A stretch of 26,236 nt of DNA from Clostridia bacterium. GTDB taxonomy: Bacteria; Bacillota; Clostridia; TANB77; CAG-508. The position numbers were made by a program, and so were the translations under genes. Under the pieces are notes generated by a model. It was not told the DNA's origin. It did no database searches and saw only the letters and a list, made by a program, of their open reading frames with translations. The stretch lies in assembly GCA_900752095.1 (NCBI GenBank), contig CAADUD010000182.1, forward strand, positions 1-26,236, given 5' to 3'. The number at the start of each line of letters is the position of its first letter. Position 1 is the first letter of the stretch. Shown piece after piece: positions 17,114 to 25,152 of this stretch.

Positions 17114-18118
17114 TTACATTGGGCTAAAATATACGTTACCACCGATGTTTACACCACTTGCACAACCAGCTGCTCTAAATGATAAATAATTGTGATTTCT
17201 TTTTCCATTTAAAGCATCAATAACTGCTTGTTTTACATAAGATGGATAATTCCCATTTAATCTTTTTTTCCAATGGTTGTCTATTGTATAACAAAATTGA
17301 TATGGCGCCTTATATTGACTTAATGGGTCTGTTCCGTTATGTCTCCATTTTCTGCTTTCAGCCCTATTACATGCAGTAGTAATAACTGCTAAAGCACCAT
17401 TATAACTTGAACCACATTCTTGTGCAGTAATAGCACATAAAAGGTCTAATTCAGATTCGGAATAACTCCATTTTCCTGCATATCTAACTTTTGTTCCACT
17501 TCTTGATGTAATTTGTTGCTTATTTCTAACTTCAACAATTTTGTCGACTGGTTTGCGAATAATTTTAGATGAAATTTCTTTTTTTTCAATTTCTTTTTCG
17601 TTTTGATATTTTACTTTATAAGTAACTTCTTTTAAACCATCTACACCATATTGTACAATTTTATCTTGTTTTTTTCCAGATCCTTTTGCAACATTTTTAG
17701 TAATAGTTTCATATGGTATTTTTACTTTTTCTACTTCTATTTTTTCAATAATAGTGTCATAACTATCTAAAATTTCTTCTGCTGTAATGTTAGTAGAAGT
17801 TTCTATTACTTCTGGTGTTTCAATTTCTTCTTCCGTTTTTTTGGTAATTTTAATTGTGTTATTATCAGATAGTTCTGAATCTAAATCTGGAACTACCTTT
17901 TCATCTTCTAGTAATATAATATGATTTTCGTCAAGAATCTCTGCTACTTTTTTCTTGCTTGTTAATACATTCATTTCGTATCCACTTGCAAGACTAATTT
18001 TTACATTGTTTAATTTTACATTACCAGCAACTACTGCCACTGCCATAATAAAAATGAATATTATACTAATACATATAATTTTTTTCAGCGAGATTGATGC
18101 TTTATCATCATTTTTCAT
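17114..18118 (-). CDS. Exported cell-wall hydrolase, DUF348-G5-SleB architecture
   Basis: A probable peptidoglycan-cleaving enzyme acting outside the membrane. The 334 residues begin with a short positive stretch and one hydrophobic helix (about 12-31, signal or anchor). A DUF348-like segment follows (about 39-80, MNVLTSKKKVAEILDENHI). A G5 domain spans about 125-200 (KVKIPYETITK ... IIRKPVDKIVEV) and likely binds wall polymer. The carboxy domain (about 220-334) matches hydrolase family 2/SleB: LLCAITAQECGSSYNGALAV with probable catalytic E234, later YQFCYT and GGNVYFSP. YabE-type proteins share the first two domains but usually end in a 3D domain. SleB is best known from spore germination, though vegetative relatives exist. 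The start has AAAGGAGGG upstream and a consensus promoter. Confidence 0.92.
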   Translation of the reverse strand: MKNDDKASISLKKIICISIIFIFIMAVAVVAGNVKLNNVKISLASGYEMNVLTSKKKVAEILDENHIILLEDEKVVPDLDSELSDNNTIKITKKTEEEIETPEVIETSTNITAEEILDSYDTIIEKIEVEKVKIPYETITKNVAKGSGKKQDKIVQYGVDGLKEVTYKVKYQNEKEIEKKEISSKIIRKPVDKIVEVRNKQQITSRSGTKVRYAGKWSYSESELDLLCAITAQECGSSYNGALAVITTACNRAESRKWRHNGTDPLSQYKAPYQFCYTIDNHWKKRLNGNYPSYVKQAVIDALNGKRNHNYLSFRAAGCASGVNIGGNVYFSPM

Positions 18119-18154
18119 ACTAAATTTGTTCCCTCCTTTAAAAGCAACAACTAT

Positions 18155-18183
18155 ATTATACCATTTTTGAGAATGAATGTCAA
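18155..18183 (-). promoter_or_regulatory. Consensus sigma-A promoter for the SleB-like gene
   Basis: On the minus strand an exact TTGACA (18178-18183), 17 bp, and an exact TATAAT (18155-18160), followed by the AAAGGAGGG ribosome-binding site. This suggests strong vegetative expression. Confidence 0.9.
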
Positions 18184-18459
18184 ATTTTGTTTTGTTTTGC
18201 CAAACTCTTGTTATTTCTTCATTCTATCAAATTATTATTTTGGCTTCGTTTTTCAAAGACCTTTCTTTACTATATTATATGCTAGCTTGTACAAAAATAG
18301 AACTTTTTTTAAAATTTACAGAAAATTAACACAACTTCAATGAAAAAGCCATAAAATTATTATTTAATATAACTTATAATTTATAAACAATTCCAAATAC
18401 AAATTAGCCAATCTAAATTATAACTTAGGATTGGAATATGAAATATTTTTTTATTTTCA
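18184..18459. other. Divergent intergenic region, no gene seen
   Basis: The stretch between the SleB-like promoter and the lemA promoter is AT-rich and contains no convincing coding frame. The only structure noticed is a small hairpin, CCAATC against GGATTGG, near 18409-18436 just upstream of the lemA -35 box. It could be an operator, but that is unsupported. Confidence 0.5.
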
Positions 18460-18488
18460 TTGTATTCTATGTATATTTATGTTATGAT
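18460..18488 (+). promoter_or_regulatory. Sigma-A type promoter for lemA
   Basis: TTGTAT (18460-18465), 17 bp, TATGAT (18483-18488), about 25 bp before the AAAGGAGTG ribosome-binding site of lemA. Confidence 0.65.
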
Positions 18489-18522
18489 TGGAGTAAATTA
18501 ATGAAAAAGGAGTGAAATTTTT

Positions 18523-19083
18523 ATGTGGTGGTTATGGATTCTTTTAGCCATTATAGTAATTCTTATTATTGCTATTATTGCCATTTACAATAGTTTAGTA
18601 ACGCTAAGATTAAGAGTAAAAAATGCTTGGAGCCAAATTGATGTACAACTACAAAGAAGATTTGATTTAATTCCTAACCTAGTGGATACTGTAAAAGGTT
18701 ATATGACCCACGAGCAAGAAACTTTGTCTAAGGTAACAGAACTTCGTTCTTCTTGGACACAAGCAGAAACAGTAGAACAAAAAGCTTTACTTGATAATCA
18801 ATTGTCAGAAGCTTTAAAATCTATTATGGCATTATCAGAAAATTATCCTGATTTAAAAGCAAGTCAAAATTTTTCTGAATTACAAGAAGAATTAAGAAAT
18901 ACAGAAAATAAAATTTCTTATTCTAGACAATTCTATAATGATACTGTTACTAGATATAATACGAAATTAGAATTGTTCCCATCTAACGTTATTGCATCTA
19001 TGTTCCATTTTACAGCTGAAGCTTTATTTGAGGCTGACAATGATGAGACTAGAAAAAATATAAAAGTTGATTTTAGTAAATAG
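18523..19083 (+). CDS. lemA: LemA family protein
   Basis: The 186-residue protein has the LemA plan. One amino-terminal membrane helix (about residues 2-24) is followed by RVKNAWSQIDVQLQRRFDLIPNLVDTVKGY, the family signature, and then a long helical coiled region to the end. LemA proteins sit in the membrane with the helical part on one side. They are repeatedly found beside the protease HtpX, as here, but their molecular role is not settled. The ATG is well placed after AAAGGAGTG. An intrinsic terminator separates it from htpX 95 bp downstream, so lemA should be made in excess over htpX. Confidence 0.95.
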   Translation: MWWLWILLAIIVILIIAIIAIYNSLVTLRLRVKNAWSQIDVQLQRRFDLIPNLVDTVKGYMTHEQETLSKVTELRSSWTQAETVEQKALLDNQLSEALKSIMALSENYPDLKASQNFSELQEELRNTENKISYSRQFYNDTVTRYNTKLELFPSNVIASMFHFTAEALFEADNDETRKNIKVDFSK

Positions 19084-19086
19084 TTG

Positions 19087-19130
19087 AAAAAATGCTTTTG
19101 TTAGAGGAATTAAATAACAAAAGCATTTTT
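19087..19130 (+). terminator. Intrinsic terminator between lemA and htpX
   Basis: A perfect 16-bp stem, AAAAATGCTTTTGTTA with TAACAAAAGCATTTTT, ends in a T-run on plus. No clear separate htpX promoter was found in the 45 bp that follow, so htpX probably depends on readthrough. Confidence 0.9.
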
Positions 19131-19177
19131 ATCTATTATAAAAAATAGAAAAAATTACCAAAAGGATGGTATAAGTG

Positions 19178-20075
19178 ATGTATGAAGATATTAGAAGAAA
19201 CAAATTAAAAACCGCACTAATTGTAGGTATTTTTATTTTAGTTATTACTTTAATTGTATATTATGTTTGTATGGCATTTGATTTAGGAGTATTTTCTATT
19301 GTTATTGCTCTTTTGGTTTCTATTTTATCTGCTTGGAGCTCCTATTATTATAGTGATAAAATTATTTTATCTTTAAATAAAGCTCGACCTGCAACCCATG
19401 AAGAGAATTTACAATTAGTGAATATTTTAGATGGATTAATGGTATCTTCTGGTCTGCAAACAAGGCCTAGGCTATATGTAGTAGATGACCCACAACCTAA
19501 TGCTTTTGCCACAGGTAGAAATCCAGAAAACGCTGTTATTTGTGTTACTTCCGGGCTTTTAGAAAAACTAGATTATTATGAATTAGAAGGTGTCGTAGCA
19601 CATGAACTTGCTCATGTAAAAAATTATGACATTCGTTTATCTGCTATTGTTACTGTTATGGTAGGTCTAGTAGTGATGCTTTCTGATTTTGTTTCTAGAA
19701 TGCTGTTTTGGGGACATGACCGAGATAATGACAATGGAAAAGGAAATGCCATTTTGATGCTTCTTGGCTTAATTGCTGTTATTTTAGCACCAATTTTTCG
19801 GTCAATTAATGAAACTAGCTATTTCTCGAAAAAGAGAATATTTAGCAGATGCTACTGCTGTAGAATTTACAAGAAACCCCGATGGACTTATTTCTGCTTT
19901 GCAAAAGATAGATGGTGATCCAAATCAATTAAAAACTGCTAATAATTCTACTGCACATATGTACTTTATGAATCCTTTTAAAAAAGATTTAAAAAGCAAA
20001 AAAAAGGCTACCAGCATTTGGTCTACACATCCTGCTACAGAAGACAGAATTGCGGCTTTAAGAAATTTAAAATAA
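19178..20075 (+). CDS. htpX: Membrane zinc protease HtpX (M48), +1 frameshift at CGG
   Basis: HtpX is an M48 metalloprotease of membrane protein quality control. The ATG at 19178 follows AAAGGATGG by 8 bases; a GTG one codon earlier is less well spaced. Two amino-terminal helices are followed by the zinc motif HELAH (142-146) and a further hydrophobic pair. The zero frame reads ILAPIF, meets CGG at 19799-19801 and continues in unrelated sequence to a stop at 19918. Dropping one base gives APIFGQLMKLAISRKREYLAD, the classical family sequence, and runs to 20075 for 298 residues. The third zinc ligand, E220 in REYLAD, lies after the shift, so the unshifted product should be inactive. The rest of the carboxy part is intact (RNPDGLISALQKI, STHPATEDRIAAL). 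It could be recoded, mutated or a sequencing error. Confidence 0.9.
19796..19804 (+). promoter_or_regulatory. +1 frameshift site TTT-CGG-T in htpX
   Basis: ATT TTT CGG TCA in the zero frame becomes ATT TTT (C) GGT CAA in the functional frame. A Phe tRNA on TTT could re-pair with TTC after a +1 slip, leaving GGT in the A site. The only other in-frame CGG noticed in the window is the corresponding site of the histidine kinase. Confidence 0.6.
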
Positions 20076-20132
20076 TATATCTTATTTATTACAATAGTTC
20101 ATTCAAACAAAAAATATTAATTTTAGTATACA

Positions 20133-20187
20133 AAAAGATGCAAAGCATATTTCCTACAAAATTTGGAAGATACGCTTTGCATTTTCG
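20133..20187 (-). terminator. Terminator overlapping the 3' end of tatD
   Basis: On the minus strand AAAATGCAAAGCGTATCTTC within the last codons of tatD pairs with GGAAATATGCTTTGCATCTT beyond the stop, followed by a short U-run. The ascending arm is coding sequence (NAKRIFQIL), an economical arrangement. Confidence 0.8.
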
Positions 20188-20930
20188 TAAGTAGCTTTTG
20201 CTACTTCTGTTGTGGACATTTGTTTTACTTGTGCTATTTTTTCTGCCATATAAATAACATTGCTAGAATCGTTTCTAGTACCTCGTACTGGTTCTGGGGC
20301 TAAATATGGACTATCTGTTTCTATTAAAATTTTCTCTAAAGGAACTGCTTTTATAGCTTCTTCTGCATTTTTAGAATTTTTAAAGGTAATTGGTCCTGCA
20401 AAAGATATATAAAACCCTAATTTTAATCCTTCTTTTATTAAATCTAAATTCAGTGGGCAACAATGAAAAATCCCTTTTTGCATAGGGTGAATTTCTTGTT
20501 TTAAAATAGATAATGTATCAAAAATAGCTTCTCTAGTATGAATAACAATTGGCAATTCTAGTTTATTAGCAAGTTCAATTTGTTTTATAAAAATTTCTTT
20601 TTGCTTTTCTTTATTTTCTTTATTCCAATGATAATCTAATCCTATTTCTCCTATTGCAACTACTTTAGGTAATTTTGCTAAAATTTCAACTTCTTTTAGC
20701 TGTTCTGATAAAAGATTTTCTTCTGGAATATCATTAGGAGAAATTCCAACAATAGCATAAATAAAGTCATGTTTTTGAGCAATTTGTACAGCTTTTTTAG
20801 AAGATATTTTATCATATCCTGCGCATACTAGCTTAGTTACTCCACTTTCATATACCTTTTTTAAAATTTCTTCTCTGTCATTTTCAAATTTTTCATCATT
20901 ATAGTGAGCATGGCAATCAAATAATTCCAT
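20154..20930 (-). CDS. tatD: TatD-family metal-dependent DNase
   Basis: A TIM-barrel hydrolase of the TatD family; characterised members are 3'-5' exonucleases acting on DNA and RNA ends. The 258-residue product has the metal ligands in order: H7 and H9 in CHAHYND, E in IGEIGLDYHW, H in VIHTRE, H in IFHCCP and D in ETDSPYLAPEP. The start ATG follows AAAGGAT at 8 bases. It is the last gene of a minus-strand run (WG protein, tail-anchored protein, acpS, tatD) with gaps of 73 to 88 bp. It converges on htpX. A hairpin (about 20950-20977) in the acpS-tatD gap lacks a T-run. Confidence 0.95.
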   Translation of the reverse strand: MELFDCHAHYNDEKFENDREEILKKVYESGVTKLVCAGYDKISSKKAVQIAQKHDFIYAIVGISPNDIPEENLLSEQLKEVEILAKLPKVVAIGEIGLDYHWNKENKEKQKEIFIKQIELANKLELPIVIHTREAIFDTLSILKQEIHPMQKGIFHCCPLNLDLIKEGLKLGFYISFAGPITFKNSKNAEEAIKAVPLEKILIETDSPYLAPEPVRGTRNDSSNVIYMAEKIAQVKQMSTTEVAKATYENAKRIFQIL

Positions 20931-21018
20931 CTTTTCTATCCTTTCTTGTTACTCTAATTTTAAACAAAAATAGAGTAAATGAATTACTTGTTGTTCATTA
21001 TCATATTTTATTAATATA

Positions 21019-21393
21019 TTATTTCAATAGAATTACAAAAGAGGCTACTGCATAATCTTGCAGATGAGAAATACTCAAATCCATTGTTTCTATATTTTGT
21101 ATTTTTAATTTTTCTATATTAGCAATTGGCTTTCCACTTTTTTCATTTACAATTTCAATTTTAGTTAAAATATTATCTTCTTTTTCCGCAATAGCGAAAG
21201 AAATTGCTTTGTAAATTGCTTCTTTTGCAGCAAACCTTGCAGCATAATGTTGATATTTCATTTTGTTTGTTTTTTCGCAATATTCTATTTCTTTTGGTGT
21301 ATATATTGTTTTTAAAAAACGTTCTCCCTGCTTTTCTATTGCTTCTTCTATTCTTTTTACTTCTATAATATCTATTCCAGTTTGAATTTTCAT
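21019..21393 (-). CDS. acpS: Holo-[acyl-carrier-protein] synthase
   Basis: AcpS moves the 4'-phosphopantetheine arm from coenzyme A to acyl carrier protein, enabling fatty acid synthesis. The 124-residue length is typical. The magnesium ligands are visible as D8 in GIDIIEVKRI and E58 in RFAAKEAIYKA. The terminal SISHLQDYAVASFVI matches the family's closing strand. A TATAAT-like box (minus, 21436-21441) lies upstream but its -35 region is poor, so the gene may have its own weak promoter or be read from the upstream unknown gene. In many Firmicutes acpS adjoins alr; no alanine racemase is present here. Confidence 0.95.
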   Translation of the reverse strand: MKIQTGIDIIEVKRIEEAIEKQGERFLKTIYTPKEIEYCEKTNKMKYQHYAARFAAKEAIYKAISFAIAEKEDNILTKIEIVNEKSGKPIANIEKLKIQNIETMDLSISHLQDYAVASFVILLK

Positions 21394-21473
21394 TTTGTTC
21401 TCTTTCTTTTATAGATTTATTTTTTTCTACTTTTTATTATACACATAGTTTTTTAAGTAGACTTCGATTTTTG

Positions 21474-22709
21474 CTATTGATTTCCAAAAATAAAACCTAA
21501 ATTAATAATATTTAGTATAAGCATAAAAGCAATAATAGCTATAATCCATTTATTGCTTTTATTTGTTTTCTTTATTTCATATTCCTTATATAACAAGTCA
21601 TATTCACTTTTTAGTTTTAGAAAAGTATCTTCTAAATACTGCTCTTTGCGATAATACTTTTCTAAAATCATTCCTTTTGGATCTGTAGTTATCTCGTAAA
21701 TCCAATCCCTTTTTGCAAAATTTAAAAATTGTTCTTTTATATTTTCAAACTTTTTGGATTGTACAAATTCGTAATTTAATTTTTTTAAATATAATTTTTG
21801 ATAAAGGCGATACAAAGCATGATATAATTGCTCATTTTCATATTGAAATAATAATTTTGTGTAATTATTTACATTATTTTCTGTTGTTAAAAGAACTGTA
21901 CTATTGGCTGAGAATCCATAATATATGTATTTTTCTTGATAACAATTTTCTTTTTGTGAAATACTATCATTTATTTGTTCTGTTTCAGGCCTAATATGGC
22001 AATATTTTATAAATTCTTTTTCTAACATGGTAAGATCCGTATGTTCATTCCAACTTGCCGCATCTAAACAAGTATAACTATAGGTAAAAAATCGATTTGT
22101 ATCAATATTCATCTTATTTGCCAAAATATTAGGACCTGCTATAGTTTGCAAAAACTCTGAAAAATTTTGCATGTTATTTAGTTTATTCGTTTGTATTTTA
22201 ATCATATCAAACTCTTTTGGATGTCCTGTTTTAGATTGAATATCTCGAAATTTATAGTTAAAATTTAAAACATCTTCAAAATTAGAATTCGCATCTAACA
22301 CAGTTTTCATTAATAAAAAACAAATTCCTGTATGAAAACATATAATTTCTACTTTCGTAATGTCAAAAAAGATACCATTTTTTTCTCCTATCTTTCCCGG
22401 AATATCTTTTTCCAAGGCATAATCAAAAATATTACATTCTTTTTGACTCAAAAGAGTAGCTTTCATTTTTAAGTCTAATTTTTCATAGTCTTTAATTGCT
22501 TCTTTACTAAGATCTAGTGACCAGAACAGTTTTTCCTTTATTTCTGGTAAAAAGTAAAAATCTATTTCAATATCTTTTTTTCTATCAAACCATTTTAAAG
22601 TACACTGTTTTTTTCTTAACAGCTGGTACAAATAATTTTGATAGTTTTTTTGCTCTATCACAAATGGATAGATAAAATAAGTATATTGGTATTTTGTCTT
22701 TAGTTCCAT
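21474..22709 (-). CDS. Tail-anchored protein of unknown function
   Basis: I do not recognise this 411-residue protein. It has no signal peptide. A large soluble part rich in Y, F, K and E ends in a predicted coiled coil (about 355-385, YLEDTFLKLKSEYDLLYKEY). One terminal membrane helix follows (about 388-408, WIIAIIAFMLILNIINLGF) with only three residues after it. Coiled coil plus terminal hydrophobic segment faintly recalls CorA-type transporters, but no GMN motif is present, so that name is not justified. The soluble part should face the cytoplasm. The ATG follows GGGAG closely. It sits between the WG-repeat protein and acpS, same strand, with gaps near 75 bp. No in-frame CGG and no internal repeats were seen. 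Confidence 0.8.
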   Translation of the reverse strand: MELKTKYQYTYFIYPFVIEQKNYQNYLYQLLRKKQCTLKWFDRKKDIEIDFYFLPEIKEKLFWSLDLSKEAIKDYEKLDLKMKATLLSQKECNIFDYALEKDIPGKIGEKNGIFFDITKVEIICFHTGICFLLMKTVLDANSNFEDVLNFNYKFRDIQSKTGHPKEFDMIKIQTNKLNNMQNFSEFLQTIAGPNILANKMNIDTNRFFTYSYTCLDAASWNEHTDLTMLEKEFIKYCHIRPETEQINDSISQKENCYQEKYIYYGFSANSTVLLTTENNVNNYTKLLFQYENEQLYHALYRLYQKLYLKKLNYEFVQSKKFENIKEQFLNFAKRDWIYEITTDPKGMILEKYYRKEQYLEDTFLKLKSEYDLLYKEYEIKKTNKSNKWIIAIIAFMLILNIINLGFIFGNQ

Positions 22710-22782
22710 TGTTCTCCCTCTTTTTTAGCATCTTTTCTATTTGATTGTTTTTTTATAAAAATGTACCATCTTCTTATTAATT

Positions 22783-24309
22783 TTATTGGTCTGTATAATA
22801 ATCCAAATTTAAATCTTCTCCTCTATGCCACTTCCCAATAAATTCAATTATGGAATTATTTTCTAATTGGTAAGCAGGGGCAATGATTACTTTTCCTGTG
22901 GAATCAATACATCCCCACATTCCATTTTGTTTTACACTACTATAACCAAATGCATTTTGTTCTGTAGCATCATCATAAATATAGTCAACTACTACAACGC
23001 CCTCTTTGTTTACATAACCATATTTTCCATCTTTTTGATCTAAAAACAAAGTATTTGCAGTTAATAATTCTCTATTTGTTTTTTCTTCAAATCGGAAATT
23101 ATAATATTTATATTCTCCATCTACTCTAATTTTCATATAGCCACTTTCTGTGTTTAGTTCTGATAAAATACCAGATACTTTTACTTGAAAATCATTTCCG
23201 ATAAAGTCTGTATTAATAGCATCTTTTTTACTACCTTCTAAAAAACCAGCATCTTGTCTATAAATTAAACTTTCATATTCTGGCTTTAAAACGGTTTCTC
23301 CTGATAAATTAATAACGCCATATTGATTATTCTGTTCAAAGATATAATTATCATTGAAAGTATAACTCATATCTTCATATTTTAAATCAATTTTTATTTC
23401 TCCTTCTAAAGTGATTACTCCACATTTTTTGTCTTTTCTAACTATCACATTATTTCCATTAATAGAAAGCACTTCATCAAATTTATCTTTTAGATATACA
23501 TTACCTTCTGTGTCTACAATTTCCCATTTTCCCTTTTCTTTTACTACATATTTACCATCACCATAAATTTGTTTAATTTCTTCATATTGTGGTGCTATTG
23601 CAACTGTTTTATTATAATTTATAACTCCTACATTATCTTTTGAGTCCACTACAATATACCCATTTTCATTTTTATTAGAAATCGGTTTAATAGATTTGTA
23701 ATTTGTTTCTGCAATTACTGCGCCTATATTATCTACTAGCCCATAAAAATCTCCTTTTTTTGTTAAAATACTATTTTGTACACCCTTTAGTGCTTTAATT
23801 TCATCATATTCGCATGGTAGAAGTTCTTTTCCATTAAAATCTACTAAACCATATTTTCCTTCTTTTGAGACTACTAATACATCATTTTCATACCATAAAT
23901 TATTACTTTCATCATAATTTTCTAAAGCTTGTACCGTATCGTAACCTGTAATAATTTCTTCTGCTTTGCTATTAATAACTCTTGTTTTATAAGTTCCATC
24001 GGTGTAATTTACATCATAAGTGCATAAAAATACATCTTTGCTATGATCTGGAATAATAATAGTTTCCTCATAAGTTGGATCTATAACAGTTTCTCCTTTG
24101 GAATTAATAACTCCCCATTTTTCCCCCGTATATATTGCATAGTAGCTATTGGCAACAGTTCTTTCTTGCACTTTTCCTTCCCCTTGTGCAAGTTTGGTAA
24201 TTCCTATTACTACCATAACAATAACTGCAAGAGCAATGAGTACTGCAATTACTTTTTTAACGTTTAGCTTTGGTGTTCCTCCTTCATATCTTCGACCTTT
24301 ATTTGCCAT
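22783..24309 (-). CDS. WG-repeat protein with amino-terminal membrane anchor
   Basis: The 508-residue protein has a positively charged start, one membrane helix (about 18-40) and then an extracytoplasmic part made of about nine WG repeats. Examples are KWGVINSKGETVIDPTYEE, KYGLVDFNGKELLPCEYDE, QYGVINLSGETVLKPEYES, KYGYVNKEGVVVVDYIYDD and MWGCIDSTGKVIIAPAY. Several repeats have lost the W or G. A non-repeat insert interrupts the series at about 375-425. WG repeats form beta structures of unknown binding function. GGAAGG lies 12 to 14 bases before the ATG, a rather long spacing. It follows the terminator of the large surface protein, and is probably the first gene of the run ending with tatD. 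No strong promoter was recognised. Confidence 0.9.
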   Translation of the reverse strand: MANKGRRYEGGTPKLNVKKVIAVLIALAVIVMVVIGITKLAQGEGKVQERTVANSYYAIYTGEKWGVINSKGETVIDPTYEETIIIPDHSKDVFLCTYDVNYTDGTYKTRVINSKAEEIITGYDTVQALENYDESNNLWYENDVLVVSKEGKYGLVDFNGKELLPCEYDEIKALKGVQNSILTKKGDFYGLVDNIGAVIAETNYKSIKPISNKNENGYIVVDSKDNVGVINYNKTVAIAPQYEEIKQIYGDGKYVVKEKGKWEIVDTEGNVYLKDKFDEVLSINGNNVIVRKDKKCGVITLEGEIKIDLKYEDMSYTFNDNYIFEQNNQYGVINLSGETVLKPEYESLIYRQDAGFLEGSKKDAINTDFIGNDFQVKVSGILSELNTESGYMKIRVDGEYKYYNFRFEEKTNRELLTANTLFLDQKDGKYGYVNKEGVVVVDYIYDDATEQNAFGYSSVKQNGMWGCIDSTGKVIIAPAYQLENNSIIEFIGKWHRGEDLNLDYYTDQ

Positions 24310-24415
24310 ATAAATTTTTCATTCCTTCCTTGCCTTTGTCTAATATGTTTTTCTACAAAGGTATTCTTTTTCTTTAACTTTCCTTAATGCAAATTGTCTA
24401 TATTTTATTGTTGCC

Positions 24416-24456
24416 AAATAAAATATAGTATAGCCTATTTTATAGCTATACTATAT
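24416..24456 (-). terminator. Intrinsic terminator after the BIG2/DUF6273-like protein
   Basis: A perfect 12-bp stem, ATATAGTATAGC with GCTATACTATAT, closes a 10-nt loop and is followed on the minus strand by TTTTATTTGG. It lies 55 bp after the surface-protein stop codon. Confidence 0.85.
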
Positions 24457-24510
24457 CATATTTGTGTACATAATTACAAGGTATTTCATTAAGTTTTATG
24501 AGATTTTGTA

Positions 24511-25152
24511 CTAGGTACCTAATGTGTATGGATCATCTGATGTTCCACTTCCCCCTGTTACTTTGATTTCAGGTTTTAATGTAAAAACTGGGCGAAGACC
24601 ATGACTTGCACTACGCGAACTTGAAAATCCATTATAAACTTCGCATATCATATCTAAAGCATAACTACCATTAATTGCACCATAGAACACAGCAAAATTA
24701 CTTGAAACTGGGTTACTAACTAAAGTAGTAACATTACGAGAAGCTAACCAATACATATCATTTGCCTCCTTTATTCCTAGTTCTTCCATCTTTTTCCAAT
24801 CAGTTTCAAAATTTCTTTCTCCATCTCTAAACTTCCCATTATAATTTTTAAACCAAGAATCTGTTCTTATATAATACCCACTTTGCGAATTTTTATTATT
24901 AGGTACACTTCCCACACATCTTGCTTCGCTTGCATAGGTTGTATTTATATATTTATTTGTTGCATTATTTAATGTTGCTATTGCATTATTATATGAATTC
25001 ATAGCTGTATTAAAATATGTCATGTCGGTTTGTGTACTTCCTGTTCCATTTCCCAATTCTATGTCTTCCACTGTTTCCATTGCTATTATTTGTATTCCAT
25101 AATCTTTATAATTTGCATTTTTTGGTCCATATAATACTACACATTTTATTGC
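24511..25152 (-). pseudogene. Carboxy-terminal part of the interrupted surface protein (DUF6273-like)
   Basis: This frame continues directly from the upstream fragment after one TGA: AIKCVVLYGPKNANYKDYG, IQIIAMETVEDIELG and so on to the end at 24511. The last 110 residues include DMYWLASRNV, then HGLRPVFTLKPEIKVTGG and SDDPYTLGT. This is the pattern of the DUF6273-like domain at the end of many clostridial surface proteins, with YWLASR and GLRPV.. as hallmarks. Translation might restart at the ATG at 25078-25080, but no Shine-Dalgarno supports it and the product would lack a signal peptide. The domain therefore probably reaches the surface only by readthrough of the stop. Confidence 0.7.

Noticed and set aside
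20950..20977. Terminator between acpS and tatD
   Set aside because: A 7-bp hairpin (TACTCTA/TAGAGTA) is present but no U-run follows, and tatD has no evident promoter of its own.
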